Counted from the stretch's first letter, positions 8,186-16,654 are shown. The stretch is DNA of 39,880 bases from Gemmatimonadaceae bacterium (GCA_025362035.1 JANYIN010000040.1:1-39880); one strand, 5' to 3'. Notes: generated by a model not told the origin, from the sequence alone. Numbers and translations are program-made.

Positions 8186-8784
8186 CAGGCGCTCCAACGG
8201 CCATCCGCCGCGGCACCGGCTGTACTCGCTGCCAGCGTTTCCGCTCGTGCCTCGAGTTCCGTCCACCGAAGGAATCGATCTCCCAACCCGGGCGACAGCC
8301 GACGGCGAACGCGCAACGTCTTGGTCCCTCCCACTCGCGCCGACTCGTCCACACCGCCTTCCATGGTATACACGTCGAAGTACGGTGCTGCCGCGTGGTA
8401 TTCCCCTCGCGCCAGAACGCTGGCAACGATGCCCGCGTGCACGAAGGACTCCTTCCGTGGCGCGTACTGGAGAAAGATGTCGCCATCCTCGGGCGCGTCA
8501 TGGAGGATCCCATGCTCCAGGCCAAAGATGGCCAGGTCGGCGGCGGTCAGCATCCAGGGCAGGGGCCAGCAGGACCGTCGGCTGCGGCAATCGTAGTGCG
8601 ACCAGTAGCCACACTGCTGAATGAGCGCGACGTCGTGCGAGCAGCGGGCCGGTTCACCGGCGGCGCCGGTGCCGAGCGACGGATGCGGCGGCGCGTCCTG
8701 CAGCATCGGTGCATCGGGTGGAGTGAGGCGCACGACAGCACCGGTCGTGGCGACGAGCAACTGCGGAGACAGGCGAAACATCAT
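8185..8784 (-). CDS. CHAP/NlpC-P60-like protein (putative peptidoglycan amidase)
   Basis: 199 residues; first gene of the operon, with GGAGG before the ATG at 8784. The middle carries a Cys-rich stretch (QQCGYWSHYDC, Cys58 and His63) followed by GDIFLQYAPRKESFVHAGIV (His116) and YFDVYTMEGG, an arrangement like CHAP or NlpC/P60 domains, where a Cys attacks and a His in an HxGIV strand assists. There is no signal peptide. The final 25 residues are Ala-rich. The sigma-like gene begins at its stop codon. If it cuts peptidoglycan, it must leave the cell with help from partners such as the two membrane proteins downstream. The family call is tentative. Confidence 0.55.
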   Translation of the reverse strand: MMFRLSPQLLVATTGAVVRLTPPDAPMLQDAPPHPSLGTGAAGEPARCSHDVALIQQCGYWSHYDCRSRRSCWPLPWMLTAADLAIFGLEHGILHDAPEDGDIFLQYAPRKESFVHAGIVASVLARGEYHAAAPYFDVYTMEGGVDESARVGGTKTLRVRRRLSPGLGDRFLRWTELEARAETLAASTAGAAADGRWSA

Positions 8785-9052
8785 CGACCTCCAGGAGTGA
8801 TGAGTGGCCCAGCTTCGGCGCTCCGCCGCATCGCGTGCCGAGATGTGGTCCTACGTGCGGGGAATTGGTAGGGTTTCAGACAGGGGTGACGATCACATGA
8901 CGGCCTCCAATCACCGGTGACCGCACTCCCCGCGCCCTGCGGCTGATGCACAAACAACCAGGGCGCGCCCGGTGCATTTATCGGCACTTATCGGCAACAT
9001 TTATGGCAACGGGAGCCACAGTCAGATATTACGGCAACTATCGGCAACACAA
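8785..9052. promoter_or_regulatory. Gene-poor region with iterated 11-bp motif
   Basis: No convincing gene. It must hold the promoter of the minus-strand operon starting at 8784. The right third contains five copies of a TTATCGGCAAC-like motif, entered separately. Confidence 0.45.
8978..9048 (+). repeat. Five clustered copies of TTATCGGCAAC
   Basis: Copies begin at 8978 (TTATCGGCA, then C), 8988 (TTATCGGCAAC, exact), 9000 (TTTATGGCAAC), 9028 (ATTACGGCAAC) and 9038 (CTATCGGCAAC). Spacings of 10, 12, 28 and 10 bases are close to the DNA helical repeat, so bound proteins would line up on one face. All copies point the same way, toward a short reading frame at 9053. They may be a regulator array or a slippage product. 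Confidence 0.6.
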
Positions 9053-9235
9053 ATGACGCTGACAGGAAACGATTTCCTCCCTCAACTCACCCGCCAAGAG
9101 ATGGGCGAGGTAACTCGCCTCCTTGGCGAGCTGCACGATTTCAGGCGACACTGGCGTCGAGTCGCCGAACTCCGCTCGGACCGGCTGGCGCAGCTACGCG
9201 CGAGGAGCTCGGCGGCCGACCGACGCCAGGAGTGA
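9053..9235 (+). CDS. Possible small protein, 60 residues
   Basis: Begins MTLTGNDFLPQLTRQEMGEV and continues as a strongly amphipathic, Arg-rich helix (ELHDFRRHWRRVAELRSDRL). There is no clear ribosome binding site, and the 11-bp motif array ends five bases before the ATG. It could be a leaderless small helical protein or chance. I recognise no family. Confidence 0.3.
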   Translation: MTLTGNDFLPQLTRQEMGEVTRLLGELHDFRRHWRRVAELRSDRLAQLRARSSAADRRQE

Positions 9236-9251
9236 CGATTGATGCGGAGAA

Positions 9252-9344
9252 TCAGCTCCGCGCCAGCGTCTCATACGTCACACGGTACGGCCGATCCGTA
9301 GCGGCGCCTTTACGCCGCCGGAAGTCACGCATCGAGGCCGTCAT
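9252..9344 (-). CDS. Possible 30-residue microprotein coupled to the YdeI-type gene
   Basis: ATG 9344-9342 shares a base with the TGA (9346-9344) of the gene before it. The product begins MTASMRDFRRRKG and ends YETLARS. A perfect 6-bp stem with a 6-base loop (9301-9318) lies inside it, which could instead be a weak transcription end signal. Very short, so low confidence. Confidence 0.15.
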   Translation of the reverse strand: MTASMRDFRRRKGAATDRPYRVTYETLARS

Positions 9345-9922
9345 CAGTGAAACGTCTCACGCTTGGCGAGCATCTCGAGTATTCGCGTCATCCATCGCTC
9401 ACGTGTTTCGGCCTTCTTGGCCGTGCTGAGCCGATAGACGATGGCGTACAGATTCGCGCGATTCAGGGTCCCGAAGAATGCGTATGCGGCCTTGTCTTTC
9501 TTCAAACGACGGAGGAAATCGTCAGGCGCGCTCGCGTTCGCCGACCCTTCGTAAGCGCGAGCCCATCGCCCGTCACTCCTGGCTGCCTCCACGACCCGCA
9601 ACCCAGCGGCCGTCATGCGGTCTGCCTCGATGAGACGTTCGACCCGCGCCGTGTTGATTTTCGACCACCCGCTTCGAGCGGTACGTGGACTGTACCGCTG
9701 AATGAAGGACACCTCATCGTAACTTCGTTTCATTCCATCGATCCACCCGTAGCACAATGCGACGTCGAGCGCATCGGAGTACGTCACCGTCTTCTGCCCG
9801 GAGTCCTTCTTGAAGATGCGGAGCCAGGCGCCGGTGCCGTCACCGTGGTGCTTCGCACGCCAGGCTTCCCAGCCCCTGGCAGTCGTGAACGACAGGACCG
9901 GATCCGTCTCCAACCCGCTCAT
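9344..9922 (-). CDS. YdeI/OmpD-associated family protein
   Basis: 192 residues from ATG 9922, which has GGGAGA eight bases upstream; a longer frame to 9976 has no such site. The protein shows the family pattern: FTTARGWEAWRAKHHGD, WLRIFKKDSGQ, YSDALDVALCYGWIDGMKRS and RYSPRTARSGWSKIN, and ends AETRERWMTRILEMLAKRET. These proteins (YdeI/OmdA type) are cytoplasmic, common in soil bacteria and of unclear role; Bacillus subtilis YdeI has been linked to cationic peptide tolerance. It stands apart from its neighbours, 125 bases after the DUF5916 remnant. Confidence 0.88.
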   Translation of the reverse strand: MSGLETDPVLSFTTARGWEAWRAKHHGDGTGAWLRIFKKDSGQKTVTYSDALDVALCYGWIDGMKRSYDEVSFIQRYSPRTARSGWSKINTARVERLIEADRMTAAGLRVVEAARSDGRWARAYEGSANASAPDDFLRRLKKDKAAYAFFGTLNRANLYAIVYRLSTAKKAETRERWMTRILEMLAKRETFH

Positions 9923-10047
9923 GGCTGTCTCCCAATGGATGTGCGCAGCGCAACATGCTCGATGGAGGACTCTCACGCCAAGAATGGAAATGAGGCCCCC
10001 ACGGTGCCCATGTTAGGACGGGGGGAAACATACGCTGTCCGGCGCGA

Positions 10048-11172
10048 TCAACGTCCGAGCCAGTAGTTCACCTTCAGCAGAAAGATGTTCACCGGACGGT
10101 CGCGAAAGAGAGCGCCCGACTGATTCCTGAGATCGAACACGCCCGTCACATCGCTGCCACTCCGCTCCTGGGTCCAGACGAAAAACACCGTGGATCCGGG
10201 CCGATATTCCCACCGCAGCACCATGTTCCCGCGCAGCGACCGAAAGGTGAAGTCAGGGTTGCCGAACGTGAACGGCGCGGCAGGCCCCGTGACATCGGGG
10301 TTGACGGTATAGACGGACGCCGACGGGTCATACGAAATCGTACCGACGTCCTGGCCGAATATCTGCTTGTCCAGCGTCCGCGGCCCGGCGAACTGCCGGA
10401 AGCTCGTATACGCTCCACTGGCGACGAACGGTTGGGCGAACAGCTCGAGTGTCAGCTGTGGCGTGAAGGTAATGTTCACGCGTGTATCCACCGACAGCGA
10501 GCGTTGATGCAGGAACGCGAACACGTACCGCGTTCCGCCCAGCGCCACCGTGGGATCGGGTACGGCGCTCACGTACTGTGCAGCGTCTTCGTCATCGTTG
10601 TAGTTCGGCGCAATGCTCACGAACACGTTCGACGCGGGCTTGATCGCCACACTCGGCTGCAATCGCAGCGTGTGCGTGCCCGAACTGATGCCGTGCCCGA
10701 AGTCCACGCGCATGCCCAGCACTGTCGTCTTGCGCTGGTCGGTGTTGATCATCGCGGAGCTGTAGTCGTAACCCGTTTTCACTTCCACGGGGCCGCCACG
10801 CGTCAACAATTCGTCCAGTGACGATGGATGGTGAATGTAGAAAGCGTTCACACCCCAGAAGTTCCGGAGGTTGGTGAAGATGCCGTAGTGCTCTTCCTCG
10901 TCGTCCTTGTCGCCCTCGTAGTTGTACTGGCGCTGCGCGCCGGCCGTAACGTTCAGATAGCGAAACGGCCCGATCGGCGTCGTCCACTGACGCGCCACGT
11001 TGACGAGCATCCACTTGTAGTCGGAGCGGCTCTGGAACGCGAGATCGTTCACCTCGAATCCGGGGCTGCGCCAGTTCTGCGCCGTCTCCCAGAGCCAATC
11101 GCCGTTGTCCTTCGCCAGCCGAGCGTACAATCCGTAGCCGCGGAGGTCGGTCCGCGATGGATTATAGCTCAC
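10048..11172 (-). pseudogene. 5'-truncated DUF5916 outer-membrane-like protein
   Basis: 374 residues from GTG 11172 with no signal peptide. The sequence (SYNPSRTDLRGYG at the start, FRYLNVTAG, DFGHGISSGTHTLRL, TLELFAQPFVASGAY, LRGNMVLRWEYRPGSTVFFVW, ending KVNYWLGR) is the C-terminal beta-rich half of DUF5916 proteins. Complete members are about twice as long, with a signal peptide and a carbohydrate-binding-like N-terminal domain. Here all that is missing. The frame stays open only eight codons above the GTG, to the TAG of the Ig/RCC1 gene, and reads LFDVSYN, so family-like sequence probably runs past the apparent start. I read it as a deletion remnant, unlikely to reach the outer membrane. 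Confidence 0.75.
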
Positions 11173-11193
11173 GTCGAACAGTCTTGGTCGAGG

Positions 11194-13482
11194 CTATGGC
11201 CTCGTGACGGGAATTTGAGGCGGCGTGTTGAGCCCTTCGTAGCCGATGCCAAGCTGGCCGAAACCAAGACCGCCCCAGCAATACGCGAGATGCGACGTAG
11301 CCACCCCGCACACGTGTGACGCTCCCGCGCTGATGGACTCGAACGAGACGCCGCCAGCGACAAGCAGGGGAGCCAGCCAGTATCTGTCTGATGGATTGAC
11401 GGCGTATGGCGTGGTCACGTTCAGTCCCCAGCAATACGCGTCGCCGCCGGACACGATGCCGCACGTGGTCCCCTCTCCAGCGGTGAGCGACGTGAAGCGC
11501 GTGCCTCCCGCAACCGAAGTGGGAATATCGGTGCTGGTCTGCGAGCCATTGCCCAACTCGCCCGATGCGTTTGTGCCCCAGCAATACGCCGAGCCGGTTG
11601 CACTGAGTGCGCACGTATGGTCGCCGCCGGCCGCGATGGAGGTGAACGTCAACCCACCGCTCACCACCTGTGGTACCGTGCTACAGCCAGCGATGCGGCC
11701 GGCCGCGTCCGCGCACGTCTCCTTTGTTGGCGCGCCGATCTGACCGAGCGTGTTGCTTCCCCAGCAGAAGGCCGTTCCGTCCGGCGCCAGGCCGCACGCG
11801 TGCGCTCGGCCCAGTGAAATGGAGGACAGCGCGGGCACGCCGGTCACGGCCGCCGGCGCTGCGCTCGACGTCACCGTGCCGATGCCGAGTTGGCCACTGC
11901 TGTTGTCGCCCCAGCAGAATGCGGCGTTGGCGGACGTGATGATGCAGACGCTCGTCGCGCCTGCACTGATCTGCCGACTGCTGAACGCTGCCGAAACAGC
12001 CAGGGGAACCGCGCTGCATTGATAGGTTGATCCATAGAGCAAACACGTCGGCGCGGCGGGGCCAACGCCGAGCTGTCCGCGCGTGTTGAGACCCCAGCAA
12101 TAGGCAACGCCCGACGCCAATGCGCATGCGTGGCTGTCGCCCACGGTGATCGAACTGAACACCTGCGCGCCACTCACCAACACCGGCACCGGGTGCGACA
12201 ACGTGTCCGATGGCGCCCCGTCGCCGAGCAGGCCGAACATGCTGCGACCCCAACAGTACGCTGCGCCAGACGCTGCGATGCCGCACGCGTTCTGATGACC
12301 CGCCGCAACCGACGTAAGAGGAAGCGCCACCGGCGTCGTCACCGTGATCGTCAGCAGCGCCGTCTTTCCGCCACCGCTCGCGGTGACCGTTGCCGTGCCC
12401 GGCGCAACGGCGACGATCCCGTTGTAGTACCGCTGCACCACCTTGGTCGTATCCGAGATCGTCCACGTGATCGGCGGGTAGACCACGTGGCCCGCTGCGT
12501 CGAGCGCCGTGGTCCTGACTATCAGGCTTCGTCCTACCGGGAGCGTCGCCGTCACGGGCGAAATCGTGAGCTGCACGACAGGCGGCGGCAGCACGACATG
12601 CATGATCGCGGTTGCCTGCTTGCCGCCACTATACGCGAAGATGGTCGCCGTGCCGGCGGTGCGGGCGAAAATCTGCGCGTCCGTCGACGAATACGATTCG
12701 ACGTGGGCGATTGACGAATCCGATGTGACCCACGAAACCGGCCGCGTCGGCAGGCGATTGCCGGCGGAGTCGAGGACGGTGACGGTGAATGTCCGACTTG
12801 TGCTCGTCGTGACGGTCACCGTATCGGGCGAGAGAACGAGCGACGCCACCGGCAACGTCGGAATGACCCGCACCGTTGTGGAGCCCCTTACGCCGTTGCT
12901 CGTCGCGCTGATCGTGGCGATGCCGATGCCTACGGCGCGCACGACCCCACTCTGGGTGACGGTCACTCGCGTCGAGTCGCTGGTGGACCATACGGTTGGA
13001 CCCGACGCATACCTGTAGTGTCGTGCCGAATCGAGAAGCGCATACGACAACGGCCACTGCTGGCCCACTTCGAGCGACAGGGCGCTCGGCGACACGGCCA
13101 CTGAGGCGACCGGCGGCGGCGCTGGCACGGTGACCACCGCCGATCCCGACACGCCCTCACTCGTCGCGACTACTGTCGTCTTCCCCGGCGTCCTCGCGTA
13201 GACCAAGCCGTCGATGGTGACAGTAGCGACCAGGGTGTCGGCTACGGTCAACGTCACTGTGCGTCCCGGGAGGACATATCCTGCTGCGTCTCGCAGCACA
13301 GCGCTTACGTAGCCAGTGCCGCTCACGGTCAGGGCACCGGGAACCATGGTCACGGTCGCGACGCGCGCGCGCGTCCCGCGCGAGAGCGTACTGGGGTCGT
13401 CGAGGTGTCCCCCGCATGCGAGGAGCAGACAACACGCAACTCCCAGGAACAGACTCGATCGAGCGCGAGCGTGAGAGAGCAA
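11194..13482 (-). CDS. Surface lipoprotein with Ig-like (BIG2) and RCC1 repeats
   Basis: 762 residues. Start TTG 13482; the N-terminus is a lipoprotein signal with lipobox LLAC and acylated Cys23. Residues 40-400 hold four bacterial Ig-like domains (VTMVPGALTVS, VSPSALSLEVG, LSPDTVTVTTS, ISPVTATLPVG), each ending in a Gly/Thr-rich strand such as GTATVTASGG. Residues 400-762 hold seven RCC1-type blades, each with an HxC..G start and a YCWG or FCWG signature, probably closing a beta-propeller with Cys pairs. Such proteins are surface or periplasmic in Gemmatimonadota-like genomes, with adhesive or scaffold roles proposed only by architecture. The stop is 22 bases before the DUF5916 remnant and in the same frame. 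Confidence 0.85.
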   Translation of the reverse strand: MLSHARARSSLFLGVACCLLLACGGHLDDPSTLSRGTRARVATVTMVPGALTVSGTGYVSAVLRDAAGYVLPGRTVTLTVADTLVATVTIDGLVYARTPGKTTVVATSEGVSGSAVVTVPAPPPVASVAVSPSALSLEVGQQWPLSYALLDSARHYRYASGPTVWSTSDSTRVTVTQSGVVRAVGIGIATISATSNGVRGSTTVRVIPTLPVASLVLSPDTVTVTTSTSRTFTVTVLDSAGNRLPTRPVSWVTSDSSIAHVESYSSTDAQIFARTAGTATIFAYSGGKQATAIMHVVLPPPVVQLTISPVTATLPVGRSLIVRTTALDAAGHVVYPPITWTISDTTKVVQRYYNGIVAVAPGTATVTASGGGKTALLTITVTTPVALPLTSVAAGHQNACGIAASGAAYCWGRSMFGLLGDGAPSDTLSHPVPVLVSGAQVFSSITVGDSHACALASGVAYCWGLNTRGQLGVGPAAPTCLLYGSTYQCSAVPLAVSAAFSSRQISAGATSVCIITSANAAFCWGDNSSGQLGIGTVTSSAAPAAVTGVPALSSISLGRAHACGLAPDGTAFCWGSNTLGQIGAPTKETCADAAGRIAGCSTVPQVVSGGLTFTSIAAGGDHTCALSATGSAYCWGTNASGELGNGSQTSTDIPTSVAGGTRFTSLTAGEGTTCGIVSGGDAYCWGLNVTTPYAVNPSDRYWLAPLLVAGGVSFESISAGASHVCGVATSHLAYCWGGLGFGQLGIGYEGLNTPPQIPVTRP

Positions 13483-13658
13483 ACTGCGCCTGAAGTGCAG
13501 GTGAACGTGTATGGATGGCGGGCGGCTTTCGGTGACGATTACCCTCGGGCCGTGCTCACGGTCCTGACTCGCATAACCTCTGGACGTGAACAGGGGTCAC
13601 CGGCATCTCTTACGCCCAGCGCTTCAGCGTTTTCCGAGCGCGCTGCCGAAGCCAGACG

Positions 13659-13701
13659 GACACGACCTTGTGGGTGGCGCGCCCTTTCGCACATTCTCGC
13701 C
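13659..13701 (+). repeat. 43-bp direct repeat, copy 1
   Basis: Begins GACACGACCTTGTGGGTGGC and ends CGCACATTCTCGCC. It matches 14861-14902 with about four substitutions and one gap. It lies 41 bases before the start of the CrtC-like gene. Confidence 0.8.
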
Positions 13702-13742
13702 CATCGTCACGCGCTACACACTCTCCGCCTGCCCCCGCTGAC

Positions 13743-14813
13743 ATGATCCCCGGGACCGAGAACCACGCGCGCTTCCTCCTGGGGCAGCGCGCCGGGCACT
13801 ACGAGAGCTACTTCCAGCGAGCCAATCATCCGAGCCGCCCGCTCGCGTTCTGGATCCGCTACACGCTCTTCTCCCCAGCGGGCCGGCCGGAAGACGGCAT
13901 CGGCGAGCTCTGGGCGGTGCTCTTCGACGGCGAGACGGACGCGCACGTCGCGGTCAAGCGCGAAGTGCCCATCGCCCACGCTCGCTTCGATCGCGAGGCT
14001 TTCTCGGTGGGCGTCGACGACGCCCGGCTCGACGCCGCCAGCCTCGCCGGTCAGGTCGCCGCGGGGGCCCACCGCATCGCCTGGGATCTGCGCTATCATG
14101 GCCACGAGCGGCCGCTCCTCCTCTTCCCCCCGGGCATGTACGAGGCGCCGCTCCCACGCGCGAAGAGCCTGGTAGGCGTGCCCATGGCCATCTACGAGGG
14201 CACGCTCGACGTCGACGGGCGCGTCATTCACGTCGGAGGCGACGTCGGCGGGTGGGTCGGCAGCCAGAACCACAACTGGGGCTCGCGGCACACCGATCAC
14301 TATGCCTGGGGCCAAGTCGCGGGCTTCGACACCCACCCGGCGAGCTTTCTGGAGATCGCCACCGCGCGCCTCAAGCTTGGCCCCGTGTGGACGCCGTTCA
14401 TGACCCCCGTGGTGCTCCGCCACGAGGGCCGCGAGCACGCCGTCAACACGCCGCTCGCGCTGCTCCGCTCGCGTGGCAGGTTCGACTACTTCACCTGGCA
14501 CTTTGGCTTCGAGACGGACGAGATCCGCGCCTCCGGCTACCTGGCTGCCGACCGGTCTGACTTCGTCGGGCTCTCGTACCTGAACCCGCCCGGCGGCACC
14601 AAGCAGTGCCTCAATACCAAGATCGCCACCTGCCGCATCACGCTCACCTACAAGACGGGCCCGCGGCGCGGCGCGGTCGACGATCTCTTGGCGCGGCGGC
14701 GGGCCGCCTTCGAGATCCTCACCGACGATCGCGGGCACGGGGTAGCGATGCCGGCCTCGGCGGCGGGGTCGGGGGGCATGGGCGTTAGCGATGATGGAGC
14801 GCGCGATTCATGA
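13743..14813 (+). CDS. Lipocalin-fold CrtC/AttH-like protein
   Basis: 356 residues from ATG 13743. No signal peptide. The most telling stretch is the long beta-rich core: AIYEGTLDVDGRVIHV, then GWVGSQNHNWGSRHTDHYAW, then FLEIATARLKLGPVWTPFMT. The NHNWG motif with repeated Trp resembles the double-lipocalin proteins grouped with hydroxyneurosporene synthase (CrtC), AttH and tocopherol cyclase-like proteins, whose substrates are lipids or isoprenoids. By eye the gene is richer in G and C, especially at third codon positions, than its neighbours, and two diverged copies of a 43-bp repeat bracket it; both suggest separate acquisition. The last 25 residues (Ala/Ser/Gly-rich) look non-conserved. 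Substrate unknown. Confidence 0.6.
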   Translation: MIPGTENHARFLLGQRAGHYESYFQRANHPSRPLAFWIRYTLFSPAGRPEDGIGELWAVLFDGETDAHVAVKREVPIAHARFDREAFSVGVDDARLDAASLAGQVAAGAHRIAWDLRYHGHERPLLLFPPGMYEAPLPRAKSLVGVPMAIYEGTLDVDGRVIHVGGDVGGWVGSQNHNWGSRHTDHYAWGQVAGFDTHPASFLEIATARLKLGPVWTPFMTPVVLRHEGREHAVNTPLALLRSRGRFDYFTWHFGFETDEIRASGYLAADRSDFVGLSYLNPPGGTKQCLNTKIATCRITLTYKTGPRRGAVDDLLARRRAAFEILTDDRGHGVAMPASAAGSGGMGVSDDGARDS

Positions 14814-14821
14814 GATGCAGC

Positions 14822-14852
14822 ATGACAACAAATCTTGTGATGCTGTTGTCGT
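14822..14852 (+). terminator. Weak hairpin after the CrtC-like gene
   Basis: GACAACA (14824-14830) pairs with TGTTGTC (14844-14850), with flanking T-G and A-T pairs, around a 13-base loop. Only a short T run (GTTTAG) follows, so termination is uncertain. Confidence 0.3.
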
Positions 14853-14860
14853 TTAGAGCC

Positions 14861-14902
14861 GACACGACCTTGCGGGCGACGCGCCTTCCGCACATTCTCG
14901 CC
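14861..14902 (+). repeat. 43-bp direct repeat, copy 2
   Basis: Begins GACACGACCTTGCGGGCGAC and ends CGCACATTCTCGCC. It lies 21 bases before the GMC oxidoreductase start. Partner of 13659-13701, 1202 bases away in the same orientation. Confidence 0.8.
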
Positions 14903-14923
14903 TGATCGCACAGAGGTGGGCAC

Positions 14924-16654
14924 ATGGAGAGCAAAACCGCGCACGTCGCGCGCGCACCAGTGGTCTACGATGCCATCGTGGTCGGCTCGGGAGTCTCCGG
15001 CGGCTGGGCGGCCAAGGAGCTCTGCGAACACGGGCTCAAGACGCTCGTGCTGGAGCGCGGCCGTCCGCTGCAGCATGGCAAGGACTACATCACCGAACAC
15101 AAGGCGCCGTGGGAGCTGCCACATCGCGGCCGCCTCAATCCCGAGCCACTCGACAAGGACTACTTCATTCAGAAGCGCACGGGTTTCCTCGGCGAGGAAA
15201 ACCTGCACTTCTTCTTCAAGGACTCGAAGAGCCCGTACATCGAAGACAAGCCGTTCACCTGGGTGCGGGGTGACCAGGTCGGTGGCAAATCGCTGATATG
15301 GGGACGCTACACGTTCCGCCACAGTGACCTCGACTATACGGCGAACCTGCGTGAGGGCATCGCCGTCGACTGGCCGATTCGGTACAAGGATATCGCGCCG
15401 TGGTACACGTACGTGGAGAAGTTCGCCGGTATCAGCGGCGAGAAGCTGGGCTTGGCGCATTTGCCGGATGGTCATTTTCAGAAGCCGATTCCACTGAACG
15501 TGGTGGAGATCGATCTTCGCCGCCGCATCCAGGCGAACTATCCGGAGCGGCATCTCACCATCGCCCGCGCGGCGGTGCTCACCGAGCAGATCGGTGATCG
15601 CGCGCCGTGCCACTACTGCGGACCGTGCTGGCGAGGGTGCTCCACCGGCAGCTACTTCTCCAGTCTCTCCTCCACGCTGCCCGCGGCGGTCAAGACGGGC
15701 AACCTCACGCTCCGCCCGCAGAGCGTGGTACACAGCGTGATTTTCGACGAGAAAAAGGGTCGCGCGGTAGGCGTGCGCGTCGTGGATGCCGAGTCGAAGG
15801 AAATGCTCGAGTTCCATTCGCGCCTCGTCTTTCTCTGTGGCTCCACCCTCGGTTCAACGCACGTGCTGCTCAATTCGCGTTCGTCACGGTTTCCGGACGG
15901 ACTTGGCAGCGCGAGTGGCGAACTGGGACACAACCTGATGGATCACCACTTCCAGATCGGCGCGTCCGCTGTCGTGGATGGCTTCGACGACCACTATTAC
16001 TACGGCAATCGGCCCATCGGCTTCTATATTCCGCGCTACCGCAACATCAGCGAAGCGACCGAGATGAAGGAGTTTCGGCGCGGCTACGGCATCGAGGGTG
16101 AGGCCGGCCGGCCGAGTTGGGGGCGTGGCCAGGGGATACCGGAGTTCGGCGCGTCGCTCAAGGCCAAATTGCACGACCCGGGTCCCTGGGAAGTGGGACT
16201 CACGGGTTTCGGTGAAACGCTTCCACGCCACGAGAACAACGTCAAGCTCGATAGCGAGAAGGTGGATTCGTTCGGCATTCCCCAGCTTCGCATCGACTGC
16301 TCGTGGGGACCCAACGAGTTCGCGATGCGCAAGGACATGTCCGCCTCCATGGCGGAGATGCTCGAGCGCTGCGGCTTGAAGAACGTGCGGCCCTACGACC
16401 TGTACGTCGAAGGCGGCATCGGCGCCGAACCGGGCCTGGGCATTCACGAAACCGGAACGGCCCGCATGGGTCGAGACCCGAAGACGTCAGTGCTCAATGG
16501 GCACAATCAGGTGTGGGACGCGCCGAATGTGTTCGTCACGGACGGCGCGTGCATGACCTCGTCCCCCTGTCAGAATCCGTCCATTACCTACATGGCGCTC
16601 ACCGCGCGCGCGGTCGATTTCGCCGTGAGCCAGTCGAAGCGAGGCGCGCTGTGA
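14924..16654 (+). CDS. GMC-family FAD-dependent sugar/alcohol dehydrogenase, large subunit
   Basis: 576 residues. Residues 14-46 are the FAD-binding Rossmann strand (DAIVVGSGVSGGWAAKEL to VLERG). A GMC-type substrate domain follows, and the C-terminal part has GIHETGTARMG and CQNPSITYMALTARAV, the region holding the catalytic His/Asn of GMC enzymes. Cys229, 232, 235 and 239 in APCHYCGPCWRGCSTG form a C-x2-C-x2-C-x3-C cluster like that of the Fe-S-carrying FAD glucose dehydrogenases. It has no signal peptide; it probably folds with FAD in the cytoplasm and is exported with the Tat-signal-bearing small subunit downstream, whose GTG overlaps its TGA. Likely periplasmic oxidation of a sugar or sugar acid; electron acceptor unknown. 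Confidence 0.88.
   Translation: MESKTAHVARAPVVYDAIVVGSGVSGGWAAKELCEHGLKTLVLERGRPLQHGKDYITEHKAPWELPHRGRLNPEPLDKDYFIQKRTGFLGEENLHFFFKDSKSPYIEDKPFTWVRGDQVGGKSLIWGRYTFRHSDLDYTANLREGIAVDWPIRYKDIAPWYTYVEKFAGISGEKLGLAHLPDGHFQKPIPLNVVEIDLRRRIQANYPERHLTIARAAVLTEQIGDRAPCHYCGPCWRGCSTGSYFSSLSSTLPAAVKTGNLTLRPQSVVHSVIFDEKKGRAVGVRVVDAESKEMLEFHSRLVFLCGSTLGSTHVLLNSRSSRFPDGLGSASGELGHNLMDHHFQIGASAVVDGFDDHYYYGNRPIGFYIPRYRNISEATEMKEFRRGYGIEGEAGRPSWGRGQGIPEFGASLKAKLHDPGPWEVGLTGFGETLPRHENNVKLDSEKVDSFGIPQLRIDCSWGPNEFAMRKDMSASMAEMLERCGLKNVRPYDLYVEGGIGAEPGLGIHETGTARMGRDPKTSVLNGHNQVWDAPNVFVTDGACMTSSPCQNPSITYMALTARAVDFAVSQSKRGAL

Noticed and set aside
13707..14738. Minus-strand frame of 343 codons
   Set aside because: Shadow of the CrtC/AttH-like gene; no domain or start signal.
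14648..15817. Minus-strand frame of 389 codons
   Set aside because: Crosses from the lipocalin-like gene into the GMC gene on the wrong strand; the GMC motifs fix the real frame.
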